Source of the DNA: Acidobacteriota bacterium
GTDB taxonomy: Bacteria; Acidobacteriota; Terriglobia; Acidiferrales; UBA7541
Assembly: GCA_003223255.1 (NCBI GenBank)
Contig: QHYJ01000026.1
Coordinates: 80,305 to 133,995 of the forward strand
DNA: 53,691 nucleotides
Direction of reading: 5' to 3'
The position numbers and the translations under genes were made by a program. This document shows positions 25,933 through 34,638 of this stretch, piece after piece. Each line of letters begins with the position of its first letter. Positions within the stretch are counted from its first letter, which is position 1. A model generated the notes under the pieces. That model saw nothing but the letters and a program-made list of their open reading frames with translations, ran no database searches and had not been told where the DNA came from.

Positions 25933-27042
25933 CTAGTCGACGAGATGGCAAGAGTGCGTCTTCAATACGAGCCAGACGCGCTTTTCAGCAGCTAGCTCGA
26001 GCGCGCGGACCGCTCCGGGCGTCACATGCACGACAAAGGTCACGCCGCAATCCACGCGGGCAATGCACATAGCGCCGCGCTGCTCCAGCGAAAGCATTCG
26101 TCCTTCCAGGATATTACGCGCACTCAAGCCCCGGGGACGCTCTGATGCGAGCAAAATATCTCCGGCGCGAATGGCGATTTGCACGGCGTCGGCGGCGGAA
26201 GCATGCGCCAGCGGTACTTCGATCTCGCACTGACTCTCGCCGAGTCTGATGCGCATCACGCCATCTAGCTCACGAAGATCGAGAACCGTGCCGCTGAGCA
26301 AGTTTTCGAATCCTGCAGCCAGCGCCAGCCGTTTCCGGCGAGGCGCATCCAGCACTTCCATCGGCGCTCCGCGACTCACGACGCGGCCATTATCGATGGC
26401 GATCACGCGCTCGCCCAGCGCATCCACCTCTTCGCGGCTGTGCGTGACGTAGAGAATGGGAATGCGCTTGGCCGCGTTCCACGCACGCAAATCCTCCACG
26501 ATGGCGGCCTTGAGTTCCGCGTCCAAGCCGGTCAGCGGCTCGTCAAGAAGCAGCATGCGCGGCTCCGTGACCAGCGATCTCGCAAGAGCAGTCCTTTGCC
26601 TTTCACCGCCTGAGATTTGCGCCGGTTTCTGATTTCGCAACTTTCCGATGTGGAAAGCTTCAAGAATTTCTTCGATACGTGCGTGACGATCCTGCCCTGA
26701 AATATCTGTCAGTCCGTACTGAATGTTCTCCTCGACCGTAAGATGCGGAAATAGCGCCAGCGTTTGAAACACATAAGCCACGCGGCGTTTTTGCGGAGGG
26801 ACCTCAACGTGCATCTCCGAATCAAACAAAACCTCCTCGCCAATCGCGATTTTCCCCGCATCCGGTCGCGCCAGGCCCGCGACACAATCCAGCAGGGTGG
26901 ATTTTCCTGCGCCGGAAGGTCCAAACAAGATAGTGATGCCGGGGGGCGCTTCGGCAGAAACATCGAGAAGGAAGGATGCCGTTTCGGGTCGCTGCTTGCG
27001 GATGCTCGCGACCAGGCTCGATGAATTTACTTCCCGGGCCAT
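25933..27042 (-). CDS. modC: Molybdate ABC transporter ATP-binding protein
   Basis: ModC powers molybdate import. The 369-residue protein has Walker A GPSGAGKST (41-49), the signature ISGGERQR, Walker B MLLLDEP, and a C-terminal regulatory part with TOBE/Mop-like sequence (FENLLSGTVLDL, then AIRAGDILLASERPRGLSAR, NILEGRM). A longer frame exists upstream, but ATG 27042 overlaps the end of modB by 16 bases, which fits translational coupling. It is the last gene of the HTH-Mop, modA, modB, modC operon. Confidence 0.93.
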   Translation of the reverse strand: MAREVNSSSLVASIRKQRPETASFLLDVSAEAPPGITILFGPSGAGKSTLLDCVAGLARPDAGKIAIGEEVLFDSEMHVEVPPQKRRVAYVFQTLALFPHLTVEENIQYGLTDISGQDRHARIEEILEAFHIGKLRNQKPAQISGGERQRTALARSLVTEPRMLLLDEPLTGLDAELKAAIVEDLRAWNAAKRIPILYVTHSREEVDALGERVIAIDNGRVVSRGAPMEVLDAPRRKRLALAAGFENLLSGTVLDLRELDGVMRIRLGESQCEIEVPLAHASAADAVQIAIRAGDILLASERPRGLSARNILEGRMLSLEQRGAMCIARVDCGVTFVVHVTPGAVRALELAAEKRVWLVLKTHSCHLVD

Positions 27043-27707
27043 CGCAACCACGCAGGCGTCCACACGCGGCGATTCACAGCGTACACGAGGCACAGCACCC
27101 CGAAGGCGATGGCGAGGAGAAGCAATGCGAGCTGATTGGCTTCACCGTATTCAAGAGCCTCCACGTGGTCGTAAATTTCGATGGAGACGGTGCGCGTCAC
27201 GCCTGCAAGATTTCCACCGACCATGAGCACTACGCCGAATTCTCCAAGGGTATGCGCAAAACTGAGTACTAGCGCTGTGACGACGCCGGGTAAAGACAAG
27301 GGCAGAATGACGCGGCGGAACGTCCGCCATCTACCTGCACCCAGAACAGCGGAAGCGTCCAGCAGTTTGCGATCGATGCCTTCAAACGAAGCAATGAGTG
27401 GCTGGACGGCAAAGGGGAAGCTATAGACCACCGAGGCAAGCACTAGCCCGCCGAAGGTGAAAGCGAGACCGTGGCCAAACAGAGCAATCCACAACTTGCC
27501 GAGAAGGCCGCGGGGACCCATGGCGAGCGAAGCGTAGAATCCAAGAACTGTCGGAGGAAGTACCAGCGGCAATGCCACGATGGATTCCAATAGAAATTTG
27601 CTGCGCCAGTTGGAATAAGCCAGCCAATAAGCGATTGGCATTCCGGTCAACAACAGTATTACGGCGACGCATCCGGCCAATTCGAACGATAGGCTTATCG
27701 AACTCAT
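27027..27707 (-). CDS. modB: Molybdate ABC transporter permease
   Basis: This is a 226-residue inner-membrane permease with five or six spans. The cytoplasmic EAA-type loop reads LDASAVLGAGRWRTFRRVIL followed by PLSLPGVVTALVLSF, where ModC docks. AHTLGEFGVVLMVGGNLAG is a typical ModB C-terminal signature. Its ATG overlaps the modA stop by 4 bases (ATGA), and its own end overlaps modC. Confidence 0.94.
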   Translation of the reverse strand: MSSISLSFELAGCVAVILLLTGMPIAYWLAYSNWRSKFLLESIVALPLVLPPTVLGFYASLAMGPRGLLGKLWIALFGHGLAFTFGGLVLASVVYSFPFAVQPLIASFEGIDRKLLDASAVLGAGRWRTFRRVILPLSLPGVVTALVLSFAHTLGEFGVVLMVGGNLAGVTRTVSIEIYDHVEALEYGEANQLALLLLAIAFGVLCLVYAVNRRVWTPAWLRWPGK

Positions 27708-28567
27708 CCTTTGCTCTCTGTTTTTCTTGGTCTCGAGCTTCCGCGCAATGTACTGTCGTTCGACTGCTGTTTCTCAGCCGGGACAGCAAACCCGTGTTTT
27801 TGCAGGATTTTCCTGCCCGAGGCGCTCTTTATAAAATCCATGAATGCGAGCGCGGTGGACTTGTTCTTCCCATTTTTCAGCACAACGGCCGCCTGCTCGA
27901 TGGGCGGATACATCCCTGCGGGAATTTCCCAAGCTTTCCCATTTTTCATTCCAGGAGCAAGCGCTAGGGAGAGAGCGATGATTCCGGCCTGCGCGTTTCC
28001 GGATTGCGCGAATTGCGCGGCTTGCGAAATGTTCTCGCCGTAAACCAGCTTCGTTTTCACTTGCTCGTAGATTCCCGCTTTTTGCAAGGCGGCGACGGCC
28101 GCGCGCCCATAAGGCGCGAGCGCCGGGTTGGCGATCGCGATTCTCTGTACCCGCGGATCCAGCAATGCGTTCCACCCCCGCCTCGACACATCCAGAGGCT
28201 CATCGGCAGGCGTCCAAATCACAATTTGTCCCTGTGCGTATTCAAAAAGCGTTCCCGGCCCCACAAGACCTGCCGCTTCCAGCTTTCTCGGATATTCCAC
28301 ATCTGCCGAAAAGAACAAATCGAACGGCGCGCCGCTTTGAATCTGCGCGAAGAAATTGCCGCTCGACCCGCTTGTGACTTCTACTCTTGTTCCCGTCTGG
28401 CTTTCAAACTCTTTGGCTAACTCTTCCATCGCAAACTTCAAATCGGCCGCTACCGCCACGCGGATTTCGCGCTCTTGAGCTCTCGCGCTAGTGCTTTCTG
28501 TGAATAGGAAAACTGAGATCGCGAGCAACGTGAAACTGCTGTGTACAATCTTTCTTTTGAAAGTCAT
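27704..28567 (-). CDS. modA: Molybdate-binding periplasmic protein
   Basis: This is a 287-residue ABC solute-binding protein with a signal peptide (LLAISVFLFTESTSARAQ). ModA features are VAVAADLKFAMEELAKEFE, VTSGSSGNFFAQIQSGAPFD (oxyanion-binding Ser residues), LFFSADVEYPRKL and ALAPYGRAAVAALQ. It probably also binds tungstate. The C-terminal ~25 residues are a basic extension beyond the usual end. It follows the HTH-Mop gene by 28 bases on the same strand. Confidence 0.93.
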   Translation of the reverse strand: MTFKRKIVHSSFTLLAISVFLFTESTSARAQEREIRVAVAADLKFAMEELAKEFESQTGTRVEVTSGSSGNFFAQIQSGAPFDLFFSADVEYPRKLEAAGLVGPGTLFEYAQGQIVIWTPADEPLDVSRRGWNALLDPRVQRIAIANPALAPYGRAAVAALQKAGIYEQVKTKLVYGENISQAAQFAQSGNAQAGIIALSLALAPGMKNGKAWEIPAGMYPPIEQAAVVLKNGKNKSTALAFMDFIKSASGRKILQKHGFAVPAEKQQSNDSTLRGSSRPRKTESKG

Positions 28568-28595
28568 TTGGCGTCGACCAGCAGCTTCAGCGTAA

Positions 28596-29003
28596 TCACA
28601 CGCGGAGAATCATCACTTCTGTGGATTTGATAAGTGCCGCTGCACGGTCGCCCGGTTTCAGGCGCAACTCTTTCGCGGCGTCCGCCGTGATGATGGACGT
28701 TATGTGCTGTTCGCCGATGGCTAGCGTCACTTGGGCCAGCAGCCCGCTGAACTTCAGTCCGACGACACGCCCAATCAACTGATTGCGCCCGCTGATTCTG
28801 CGGAAATGCAATCGGCGCGCCGCTAGATCACCTCGTTCGAACTTTTTGGGAATCAGCCGGTCAATTTCACTTTCCGGCACGCGATGGTGTCCGCCAGGCG
28901 TCTTCACCGACCTGATCTTGCCGTGGTAGATCCACTGCTTCAGCGTGGGATAGCTGATGCCGAGAATGTTCGCCGCCTCGCGCGGCGGCAGCAGCTTCTG
29001 CAC
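28596..29003 (-). CDS. HTH-Mop (TOBE) molybdate-responsive regulator
   Basis: This is a 135-residue fusion. Residues 1-52 are a MerR/excisionase-type helix-turn-helix (LPPREAANILGISYPTLKQW then GGHHRVPESEIDRLIP). Residues ~70-135 are a single Mop/TOBE domain (GRNQLIGRVVGLKFSGLLAQ then VTLAIGEQHITSIITADAAK), which binds molybdate or a Mo-pterin. This domain pair is a short alternative to ModE. GTG 29003 is set by AAGGAGG eight bases upstream. As first gene of the operon, with a palindrome over its promoter, it probably senses molybdate and controls its own operon. That is an inference. Confidence 0.85.
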   Translation of the reverse strand: MQKLLPPREAANILGISYPTLKQWIYHGKIRSVKTPGGHHRVPESEIDRLIPKKFERGDLAARRLHFRRISGRNQLIGRVVGLKFSGLLAQVTLAIGEQHITSIITADAAKELRLKPGDRAAALIKSTEVMILRV

Positions 29004-29023
29004 ATCCGCCTCCTTGCATATAC

Positions 29024-29058
29024 AGAATAGCCCTCCCAGAGACGTACTTTCAATACGT
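29024..29058 (-). promoter_or_regulatory. Promoter and overlapping palindrome of the mod operon
   Basis: On the minus strand TTGAAA (-35, 29048-29053) and TATTCT (-10, 29024-29029) are separated by 18 bases, just upstream of the HTH-Mop gene. The -35 box is framed by ACGTA and TACGT with seven bases between (29042-29058). This palindrome is well placed for repression by the adjacent regulator. Confidence 0.55.
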
Positions 29059-29074
29059 TTCTATGCGATTCTAG

Positions 29075-29782
29075 CTATTCCACCCAGAGGATCATGCTGT
29101 TCCCCTTCTTACTCGCGTCTGAGTAGAAGTCCTTCAACAGCTTGAAATAATCGATAAGTGCCTGCTTCTCGTCCTCGGCGAGCGGGTCGTTCGGATTTCT
29201 TGGCGGATATACTTTTGTAGCCTGAGCGGCAAGGTGATCATACGCCGCAACTCTTTCGGCGAATGGGAAATCGCCAAGCGCTGCAGCAACGTCGCGCACC
29301 TGGGAGGGCGTGAGGTACCTCGCCGGTCCATAACCCAGCACACGCTGTTTATCGGGGAGCTCTGTTCCCCCCATGATTGCCATGCCGAGAGGAGAATCCA
29401 CGGGTTCCCAGCTTTTGCCCGTAAGTACGTAATGCACCATGTGCCAGTCTTTATAAAGAGAGAGTTGAGTGCCATTCTTACTGAGGCCCATGAAGGCAGA
29501 GTGCATTTCTTCAAGGGTTCCCTGGTTCTCGCCACGCACCAACTCCACCTGTCGCCTGTACTGATCCAGGTCTTCCTGTATCGGCGGTTGTCCTGAGAGT
29601 GCACGCTCGCGGATTCGGTGAAATAGAGGTGAATTTTGCAGTTCTCTGATTGCCACGTTTAATTTGGTAAGGTCCGGCCACTCTTTCACGGCAATTAAAT
29701 CTGAATAGAATTTCGCCGGGTTCTTCCGATAGGCCGCCAGCTCGAACTCCGACACCTGGCGGAGTTTACCTTCCATTCCCAT
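29075..29782 (-). CDS. DUF1877 family protein (YfbM-like)
   Basis: This is a 235-residue cytosolic protein. It shows the DUF1877 hallmarks: an MGMEGKLRQVSEFELAAYRK start, a SLYKDWHMVHYVLTGKSWEP core, and MGGTELPDKQRVLGYGPARY followed by LTPSQV. The family, which includes E. coli YfbM, has no established function. ATG 29782 has GAGGAG upstream. The stop lies 22 bases before the mod promoter region, on the same strand. Confidence 0.88.
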   Translation of the reverse strand: MGMEGKLRQVSEFELAAYRKNPAKFYSDLIAVKEWPDLTKLNVAIRELQNSPLFHRIRERALSGQPPIQEDLDQYRRQVELVRGENQGTLEEMHSAFMGLSKNGTQLSLYKDWHMVHYVLTGKSWEPVDSPLGMAIMGGTELPDKQRVLGYGPARYLTPSQVRDVAAALGDFPFAERVAAYDHLAAQATKVYPPRNPNDPLAEDEKQALIDYFKLLKDFYSDASKKGNSMILWVE

Positions 29783-29809
29783 CGCTGGAACTCCTCGAGC
29801 GTTACTGCA

Positions 29810-32233
29810 TCAGTTGCGCAGCGGCTTGCCGGTTTTCAGTGTGTGGGCAATGCGCTCTTGGGTTTTCTTTTCGCCGCAGAGAGAGACGAAGGCTTCTCGC
29901 TCAAGGTCAAGTATGTACTGTTCGCTGACCATCTGAGGAGCAGTCAGTGGCCCGCCTGCAAGAATGTTCGCGAGCTTGCGGCCAACATGCGCGTCATACT
30001 CCGATGCGTAGCCGCCGCGGACCATCATATGAATCACCAGTTTCGCCCCGGCAAGGAATTGTTCGCCCAGCACTTTAATTTGGGTCGTCTGCGCGCCTTC
30101 TTGCCAAGTCGCCGCGGGTCGCTTGTAGCCGCTGCGCGCCAATGCCAGCGCAACTTCCTTGGCGTCAGCAACCAGCCGGTCTCGATTCATCGAAACGCCA
30201 TCTTCGCGCCGCAGATAACCTAGTTCGCGGCATTCCTCGGCGCTAGTCCCCACCTTGGCCATGGCCATCGCTTCAAACACGGGCTTCAGCGCGTGAAACA
30301 AATGCAAATCCTCTCCGCCCGCCGCGTGTTCGTTCGCGCGAATCAGCATCTCCTTGGTCCCGCCGCCCCCGGGGATCAGACCCACTCCCGTTTCCACCAA
30401 GCCGATGTACGCTTCCGCGGCTGCCTGAACCTTTGCGGCATGCAAGGTCACCTCGCACCCGCCGCCGAGCGCCATGCCTTGCGGCGCAGCCACCACGGGC
30501 TTCGGCGCATATTTAAGCGCCAGATTGGCGTTTTGGAACTGCTTCACCGCCATGTGCAATTCGTCCCATTCCTGTTCCTGCGCCGCAACGAGCACAAGCA
30601 TCAGATTCGCGCCAACGGAAAAGTTCGTTGCCTGGTTTGCGATGACCAGGGCATCGAAATCGCTTTCGAGTCGCTGCAATCCCTTGTGCATCATGGCGAT
30701 TAAATCCGCCCCAATGGCGTTCATCTTGGCGTGAAATTCGCAGCAAACCACGCCGTCTCCGAGGTCAATCAAACTCGCTCCGGAATTCTTTTCGATTTCG
30801 CGCCCCGCTTCTTTCCACGCTTTCAGGATGATGACGCCTTTGGGCTCTTCGACCTTCCTCGCGCCGCCCGTGCAAATATCAAAAACGGTCCTCGTTCCTT
30901 TTTCCGACTCGTAAAAGCCCTTGCTTCCGCTCGAAAGCACTTTCTCGATCACCGGTGGAATCGCCCGACCTTCTTTCTGCACTTGTGCGGCGAAGGCTTT
31001 CACTCCTACTGCGTCCAGCATTTCGAACGGCCCCAATTCCCAGCCAAAGCCCCAGCGCATCGCGCGATCCACGTCCGCGACGTTGTCCGAAATTTCCGGA
31101 ACGCGCCGCGCGGCGTACAGGCACATCTCGGAAAGCCCGCCCCACATGAATTGCTGCGCCTTGTCGCCTGTTTGTCCATCGAGCAGCGGCCCAACCAACG
31201 CGCGCAGTCGCTCGCGGGTATCCTCAATGGCCTTACCCATCTCCAGAGAACCGAATTTCGCTTTTTGCCGCGGCCGGTATTCCATGGTGTTCACGTCGAG
31301 CGTGAGAATTTCTTTTTCCCCTGCGCCGCGAACTTTTTTGTAGAAGCCTTGGCCCGTTTTGTCGCCCAGCCACCCGCGCTTGACCATTTCCTCGACCAGC
31401 GGCGGCACTTGATATTTTTCACGCGATTCGTCATTCGGCGCGGTTTCGTAAATGTTCTTCACCACGTGCACGAGCACGTCCAGCCCCACGATGTCCGCCG
31501 TGCGAAATGTAGCCGATTTAGGCCAGCCCACTGCCGGCCCGGTACACGCATCTACTTCCTCCACCGTCATGCCAAGCGTGCCCATCAACCGCAAGGCGTT
31601 CAGCATCGAAAACGTCCCGATGCGGTTGGCGATGAAATTCGGCGTGTCTTTTGCGATCACTACGCCTTTGCCCAGCCGGCGATCACAGAATTCACTGAGT
31701 ATCGCGACTACTTCCTTCGAGGTCTTCGGTCCGGGAATTACCTCCACAAGTTTCAAATACCGTGGCGGATTGAAAAAATGTGTGCCCGCCCAATGCTGCT
31801 GAAACTCTTCGCTCATGCCCTCCGCGATCAAGTGCACCGGCAAGCCCGAGGTATTGGTCGTCACGATCGCGCCGGGCTTCCGGAATTGCGCCACGCGCGC
31901 CATTAATTTCCGTTTGATTTCCAGATTTTCCGCAACAACCTCAATAATCCAATCAGCTTCGGCGCATCGCGCAAGGTCATCCTCGAAATTTCCAATGCTG
32001 ATCTTTTCTGCCAGCGAAGGAGTGAAAAACGCTGCCGGTTTTGCTTTTCTGGCCGCATCCAATCCGGCGCGCACAATCTTGTTGCGTTCCGCATGTGGCG
32101 CATCCGCTGGCAAATTCGGCGGAACAATATCCAGCAAAACGCACGGGAGCCCCGCGTTCGCGAAGTGCGCCGCGATCCGCGAGCCCATCGTTCCCGCACC
32201 CAACACGACTGCCTTTTCAATGCGACGTTCCAT
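29810..32233 (-). CDS. 3-hydroxyacyl-CoA dehydrogenase / enoyl-CoA hydratase (FadN-like)
   Basis: This is an 807-residue beta-oxidation fusion in FadN order. The N-terminal NAD-binding Rossmann fold (KAVVLGAGTMGSRIAAHFAN) and 3HCDH domains (GTHFFNPPRYLKLVEVIPGP, IAKDTPNFIANRIGTF) come first. The C-terminal crotonase-like domain (VCCEFHAKMNAIGADLIAMM, APQGMALGGGCEVTLHA, GLVETGVGLIPGGGGTKEML with catalytic Glu) follows. ATG 32233 with AAAGG upstream is preferred to longer starts. It converts enoyl-CoA to 3-ketoacyl-CoA. No thiolase gene follows, so the partner must be elsewhere. Confidence 0.92.
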   Translation of the reverse strand: MERRIEKAVVLGAGTMGSRIAAHFANAGLPCVLLDIVPPNLPADAPHAERNKIVRAGLDAARKAKPAAFFTPSLAEKISIGNFEDDLARCAEADWIIEVVAENLEIKRKLMARVAQFRKPGAIVTTNTSGLPVHLIAEGMSEEFQQHWAGTHFFNPPRYLKLVEVIPGPKTSKEVVAILSEFCDRRLGKGVVIAKDTPNFIANRIGTFSMLNALRLMGTLGMTVEEVDACTGPAVGWPKSATFRTADIVGLDVLVHVVKNIYETAPNDESREKYQVPPLVEEMVKRGWLGDKTGQGFYKKVRGAGEKEILTLDVNTMEYRPRQKAKFGSLEMGKAIEDTRERLRALVGPLLDGQTGDKAQQFMWGGLSEMCLYAARRVPEISDNVADVDRAMRWGFGWELGPFEMLDAVGVKAFAAQVQKEGRAIPPVIEKVLSSGSKGFYESEKGTRTVFDICTGGARKVEEPKGVIILKAWKEAGREIEKNSGASLIDLGDGVVCCEFHAKMNAIGADLIAMMHKGLQRLESDFDALVIANQATNFSVGANLMLVLVAAQEQEWDELHMAVKQFQNANLALKYAPKPVVAAPQGMALGGGCEVTLHAAKVQAAAEAYIGLVETGVGLIPGGGGTKEMLIRANEHAAGGEDLHLFHALKPVFEAMAMAKVGTSAEECRELGYLRREDGVSMNRDRLVADAKEVALALARSGYKRPAATWQEGAQTTQIKVLGEQFLAGAKLVIHMMVRGGYASEYDAHVGRKLANILAGGPLTAPQMVSEQYILDLEREAFVSLCGEKKTQERIAHTLKTGKPLRN

Positions 32234-32337
32234 AACGAACCTTTCTGTGAAAAATTCCCCCGAAAGACAGGTTACAAAACCGGCATGCACCGGTCAAACG
32301 TGGGCAGGATTGCTGGCAACCGCGCTAAAATATCTAG

Positions 32338-33252
32338 GTGGCGGAAGAAGAAAAAACCTCAGGACCTCTCGCCTGGCTCCGGACAGCGAAAGACAAAATT
32401 CGCGCGTTCGCCTACGGCAATGAGACACAACGCGCTGAGCGTCCCCGCGTGGGCTTGGCGCTGGCGGGCGGATTCGCTCGCGGTATTGCGCACATTGGCG
32501 TCCTCCGCGTGCTGCGCGAAGCGGGCATTCCCATCGATTGTGTGGCGGGCACGAGCGTGGGCGCTTTGATTGGCGCGGCTTATTGCGGCGGCGCGGCGCT
32601 CGAGGAAATGGAGAAAATCGGCTCCGTCACGACCTTCGCCGATTTCGGGCGCTGGACGCCTTCTTGGCTCGGCTTGGCTACCAACCAGCGCATGGAAAAA
32701 TTTCTCGTGCGCTTCACGCCTGCCAAAAGATTCGAAGAGTTGCAGACGCCCCTGGCTATCGCCACCACGGACATCATCGACGGCGTCAGCGTCTACTATA
32801 CGCACGGCGAAATTGTTCCCCCGCTTCGTGCTTCCTGCGCTTACCCCGGCCTCTTCGTGCCAATCCAATATGAAAATCGCACGCTTGTGGATGGTTTTTT
32901 GACGGCGCCCGTACCCATCGAAGGCGTGCTTTTGCTTGGCGCGGACATTGTCGTTGCGGTGTACCTGGAATCGGGCAATCTTGGGCAGCCGCGCACGCTT
33001 ACCGACATTCTCAGCCGCTCGTTCAACATTATGCATCGGCATTCGGATCTCGCTTGGCGTACGCAGGCGGATATCATCATCGAACCGGACGTGAAGCAGT
33101 TTGTGTGGGACGATTTCACCAAAACGCCGGATATGGTTGCCGCCGGCGAAGTCGCGGCGCTCCACGCCTTACCGCAGATTCGCGCCGCCCTGCGCGGAGA
33201 GAAACGCGACTCCGCGCCCGGAGACGCTCTCTTTCCTGCCAGCTCGAAATAA
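32338..33252 (+). CDS. Patatin-like phospholipase
   Basis: This is a 304-residue lipid acyl hydrolase with the patatin Ser-Asp dyad. The oxyanion loop is LALAGGFARGIAHIGVLRVL, the nucleophile is S73 in AGTSVGAL, and the Asp is in TLVDGFLTAPVP. SCAYPGLFVPIQYENRTLVD is typical of RssA-type bacterial patatins. There is no signal peptide, so it likely acts in the cytosol or at the inner membrane. The start is GTG 32338. It runs divergently from the FadN-like gene, ~105 bases apart, which groups fatty-acid release and breakdown together. Confidence 0.9.
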   Translation: MAEEEKTSGPLAWLRTAKDKIRAFAYGNETQRAERPRVGLALAGGFARGIAHIGVLRVLREAGIPIDCVAGTSVGALIGAAYCGGAALEEMEKIGSVTTFADFGRWTPSWLGLATNQRMEKFLVRFTPAKRFEELQTPLAIATTDIIDGVSVYYTHGEIVPPLRASCAYPGLFVPIQYENRTLVDGFLTAPVPIEGVLLLGADIVVAVYLESGNLGQPRTLTDILSRSFNIMHRHSDLAWRTQADIIIEPDVKQFVWDDFTKTPDMVAAGEVAALHALPQIRAALRGEKRDSAPGDALFPASSK

Positions 33253-33339
33253 GCGACGTAAGTCCCACGTGGACCGTCTGCCGGTGGCTGCATGAGGGAC
33301 CTATAATGTGTGAGTTCGACGCTATAGGTTCCCAGCGAG

Positions 33340-33867
33340 GTGAAGCATGCGTCGCTGTGTTCCATCATCCTTTGTTTCTTGTTTCTCTCAGCGTCTGGCT
33401 TGGGTCAATCCACCGCAGACGAATCACAAGGTATGCCAGCGCTGGTGGCGAAAGTCCGGCAACTGAGAGAGGACTTACAAACTAGCAGCGGATACGCGCT
33501 CAAAGCGCAAGTACTGCTCTATCGTCCGCAGGCTCAGCAAGCCGCGGTTGCGCGTGCTTCCAAACACCTTAACGATGCGCGGGCAAGCCTTGCTAAAACA
33601 CAGGAGCGTCGAAGGGCTGTCGGATCCTCTTTGAAGCGTAATCAAGAACCTATTGATAATGCCGAGACCGCGGAGATCTCTCCAATGGACCGAAAGCAAG
33701 TCCAAGGCGAAAGTTCCAGGCTGAAGGAAGAACTCGAAAACCTCGCAGCCGAAGAACAACTGCGAACGGAACAGGCGAAACTCGGCGGACTGGAAGATCG
33801 GGTGGACCGGCTGGAACAGGTATCAGACAACCCGCACGAGACTCAAATGCTTACCGCTATTCAGTAA
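33340..33867 (+). CDS. Secreted coiled-coil protein
   Basis: This is a 175-residue exported protein that starts at GTG 33340 with a signal peptide (LCSIILCFLFLSASGLGQ). The rest is highly charged helix with two coiled-coil stretches (MPALVAKVRQLREDLQTSSG; SSRLKEELENLAAEEQLRTE then KLGGLEDRVDRLEQV). Similar small exported coiled-coil proteins are common in Acidobacteria. Function unknown. No enzyme motif is seen. Confidence 0.7.
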   Translation: MKHASLCSIILCFLFLSASGLGQSTADESQGMPALVAKVRQLREDLQTSSGYALKAQVLLYRPQAQQAAVARASKHLNDARASLAKTQERRRAVGSSLKRNQEPIDNAETAEISPMDRKQVQGESSRLKEELENLAAEEQLRTEQAKLGGLEDRVDRLEQVSDNPHETQMLTAIQ

Positions 33868-33894
33868 CTACGTTATGCAAGGCCTGTAACAAGG

Positions 33895-34155
33895 CTACTC
33901 CGTGGTGACCTTCACGACCACGGGGTTGCCCCCGCCTTTGCCGCGCTGCGTCAACCACGCGGCCAATCCTTCCGCGAAGCGTTCCGGAGTGAGGCGGAAG
34001 CTCGCTTCGATTTTCCCATCGGCCACGGGCAGTGTGTCGTCGAAATCGGCGGAATTCGTAAAGTTGCGCATGCAGAATTGATCGAGCCATTCCAGTGGGC
34101 AAGGTTTCTCTTGGCCCTGAATCACGACGTTGACCTGGAATTTCTGCGTGTACAT
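33895..34155 (-). CDS. Small hypothetical protein
   Basis: This is an 86-residue protein without signal peptide or membrane span. It has regular composition (QKFQVNVVIQGQEKPCPLEW; ADGKIEASFRLTPERFAEGL) and a plausible alpha/beta pattern, so I think it is real. The upstream Shine-Dalgarno is weak. Family not recognised. Confidence 0.55.
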   Translation of the reverse strand: MYTQKFQVNVVIQGQEKPCPLEWLDQFCMRNFTNSADFDDTLPVADGKIEASFRLTPERFAEGLAAWLTQRGKGGGNPVVVKVTTE

Positions 34156-34177
34156 GCGATTGGCACAGGCAACATGG

Positions 34178-34621
34178 TCAGGGCAAAGGGACCCTGAGGA
34201 ACTTGATTCTTTTGCGGTCTGCCGGGTTCATGATCAATTTTTGGGTTTGCCGCTCGTACTCGGCCAGATAGGCCTCAAACCAGCTTCCGTCCCGAACAAA
34301 CGGCGCCATGCTGTCATCGGATTTGTATCCGGCGTACTTCGGGTCGGAGAAGAAGCTTACCGACCAAGTTCTTCCCCAACCAGGCCTGCATTGTTTAAGA
34401 GACGCTTGAAGAGAGAGCAACAACCTGCGCGCTTTGGTGGCTGTATTGATCTGGTCAGCCTGAGCTATGACAAAAATTCTTTCGCTTCTGTCATCAACTC
34501 GGACGATTTTAGCCGAGTCGTCGCTCTTACAACTTTCTGCGGAAGGGCTCTGCGCAACAATCCTGGATACGGAAAGGAAAGCCAAAGCCACAGACGGCAA
34601 ATACTTTTTACAGGTTCCCAA
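34178..34621 (-). CDS. Hypothetical exported protein
   Basis: This is a ~147-residue protein of unknown family. The start is unclear: TTG 34621, TTG 34600 and GTG 34591 are possible, and the frame is open further into the desaturase gene. A signal-peptide-like stretch (LPSVALAFLSVSRIVAQ) precedes a soluble part with two Cys, a SDDSAKIVRVDDRSERIFVI segment, and an aromatic end (GSWFEAYLAEYERQTQKLIM). It lies just downstream of the desaturase on the same strand. Confidence 0.5.
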   Translation of the reverse strand: MGTCKKYLPSVALAFLSVSRIVAQSPSAESCKSDDSAKIVRVDDRSERIFVIAQADQINTATKARRLLLSLQASLKQCRPGWGRTWSVSFFSDPKYAGYKSDDSMAPFVRDGSWFEAYLAEYERQTQKLIMNPADRKRIKFLRVPLP

Positions 34622-34638
34622 AGTGCCACCGGGAAGGG

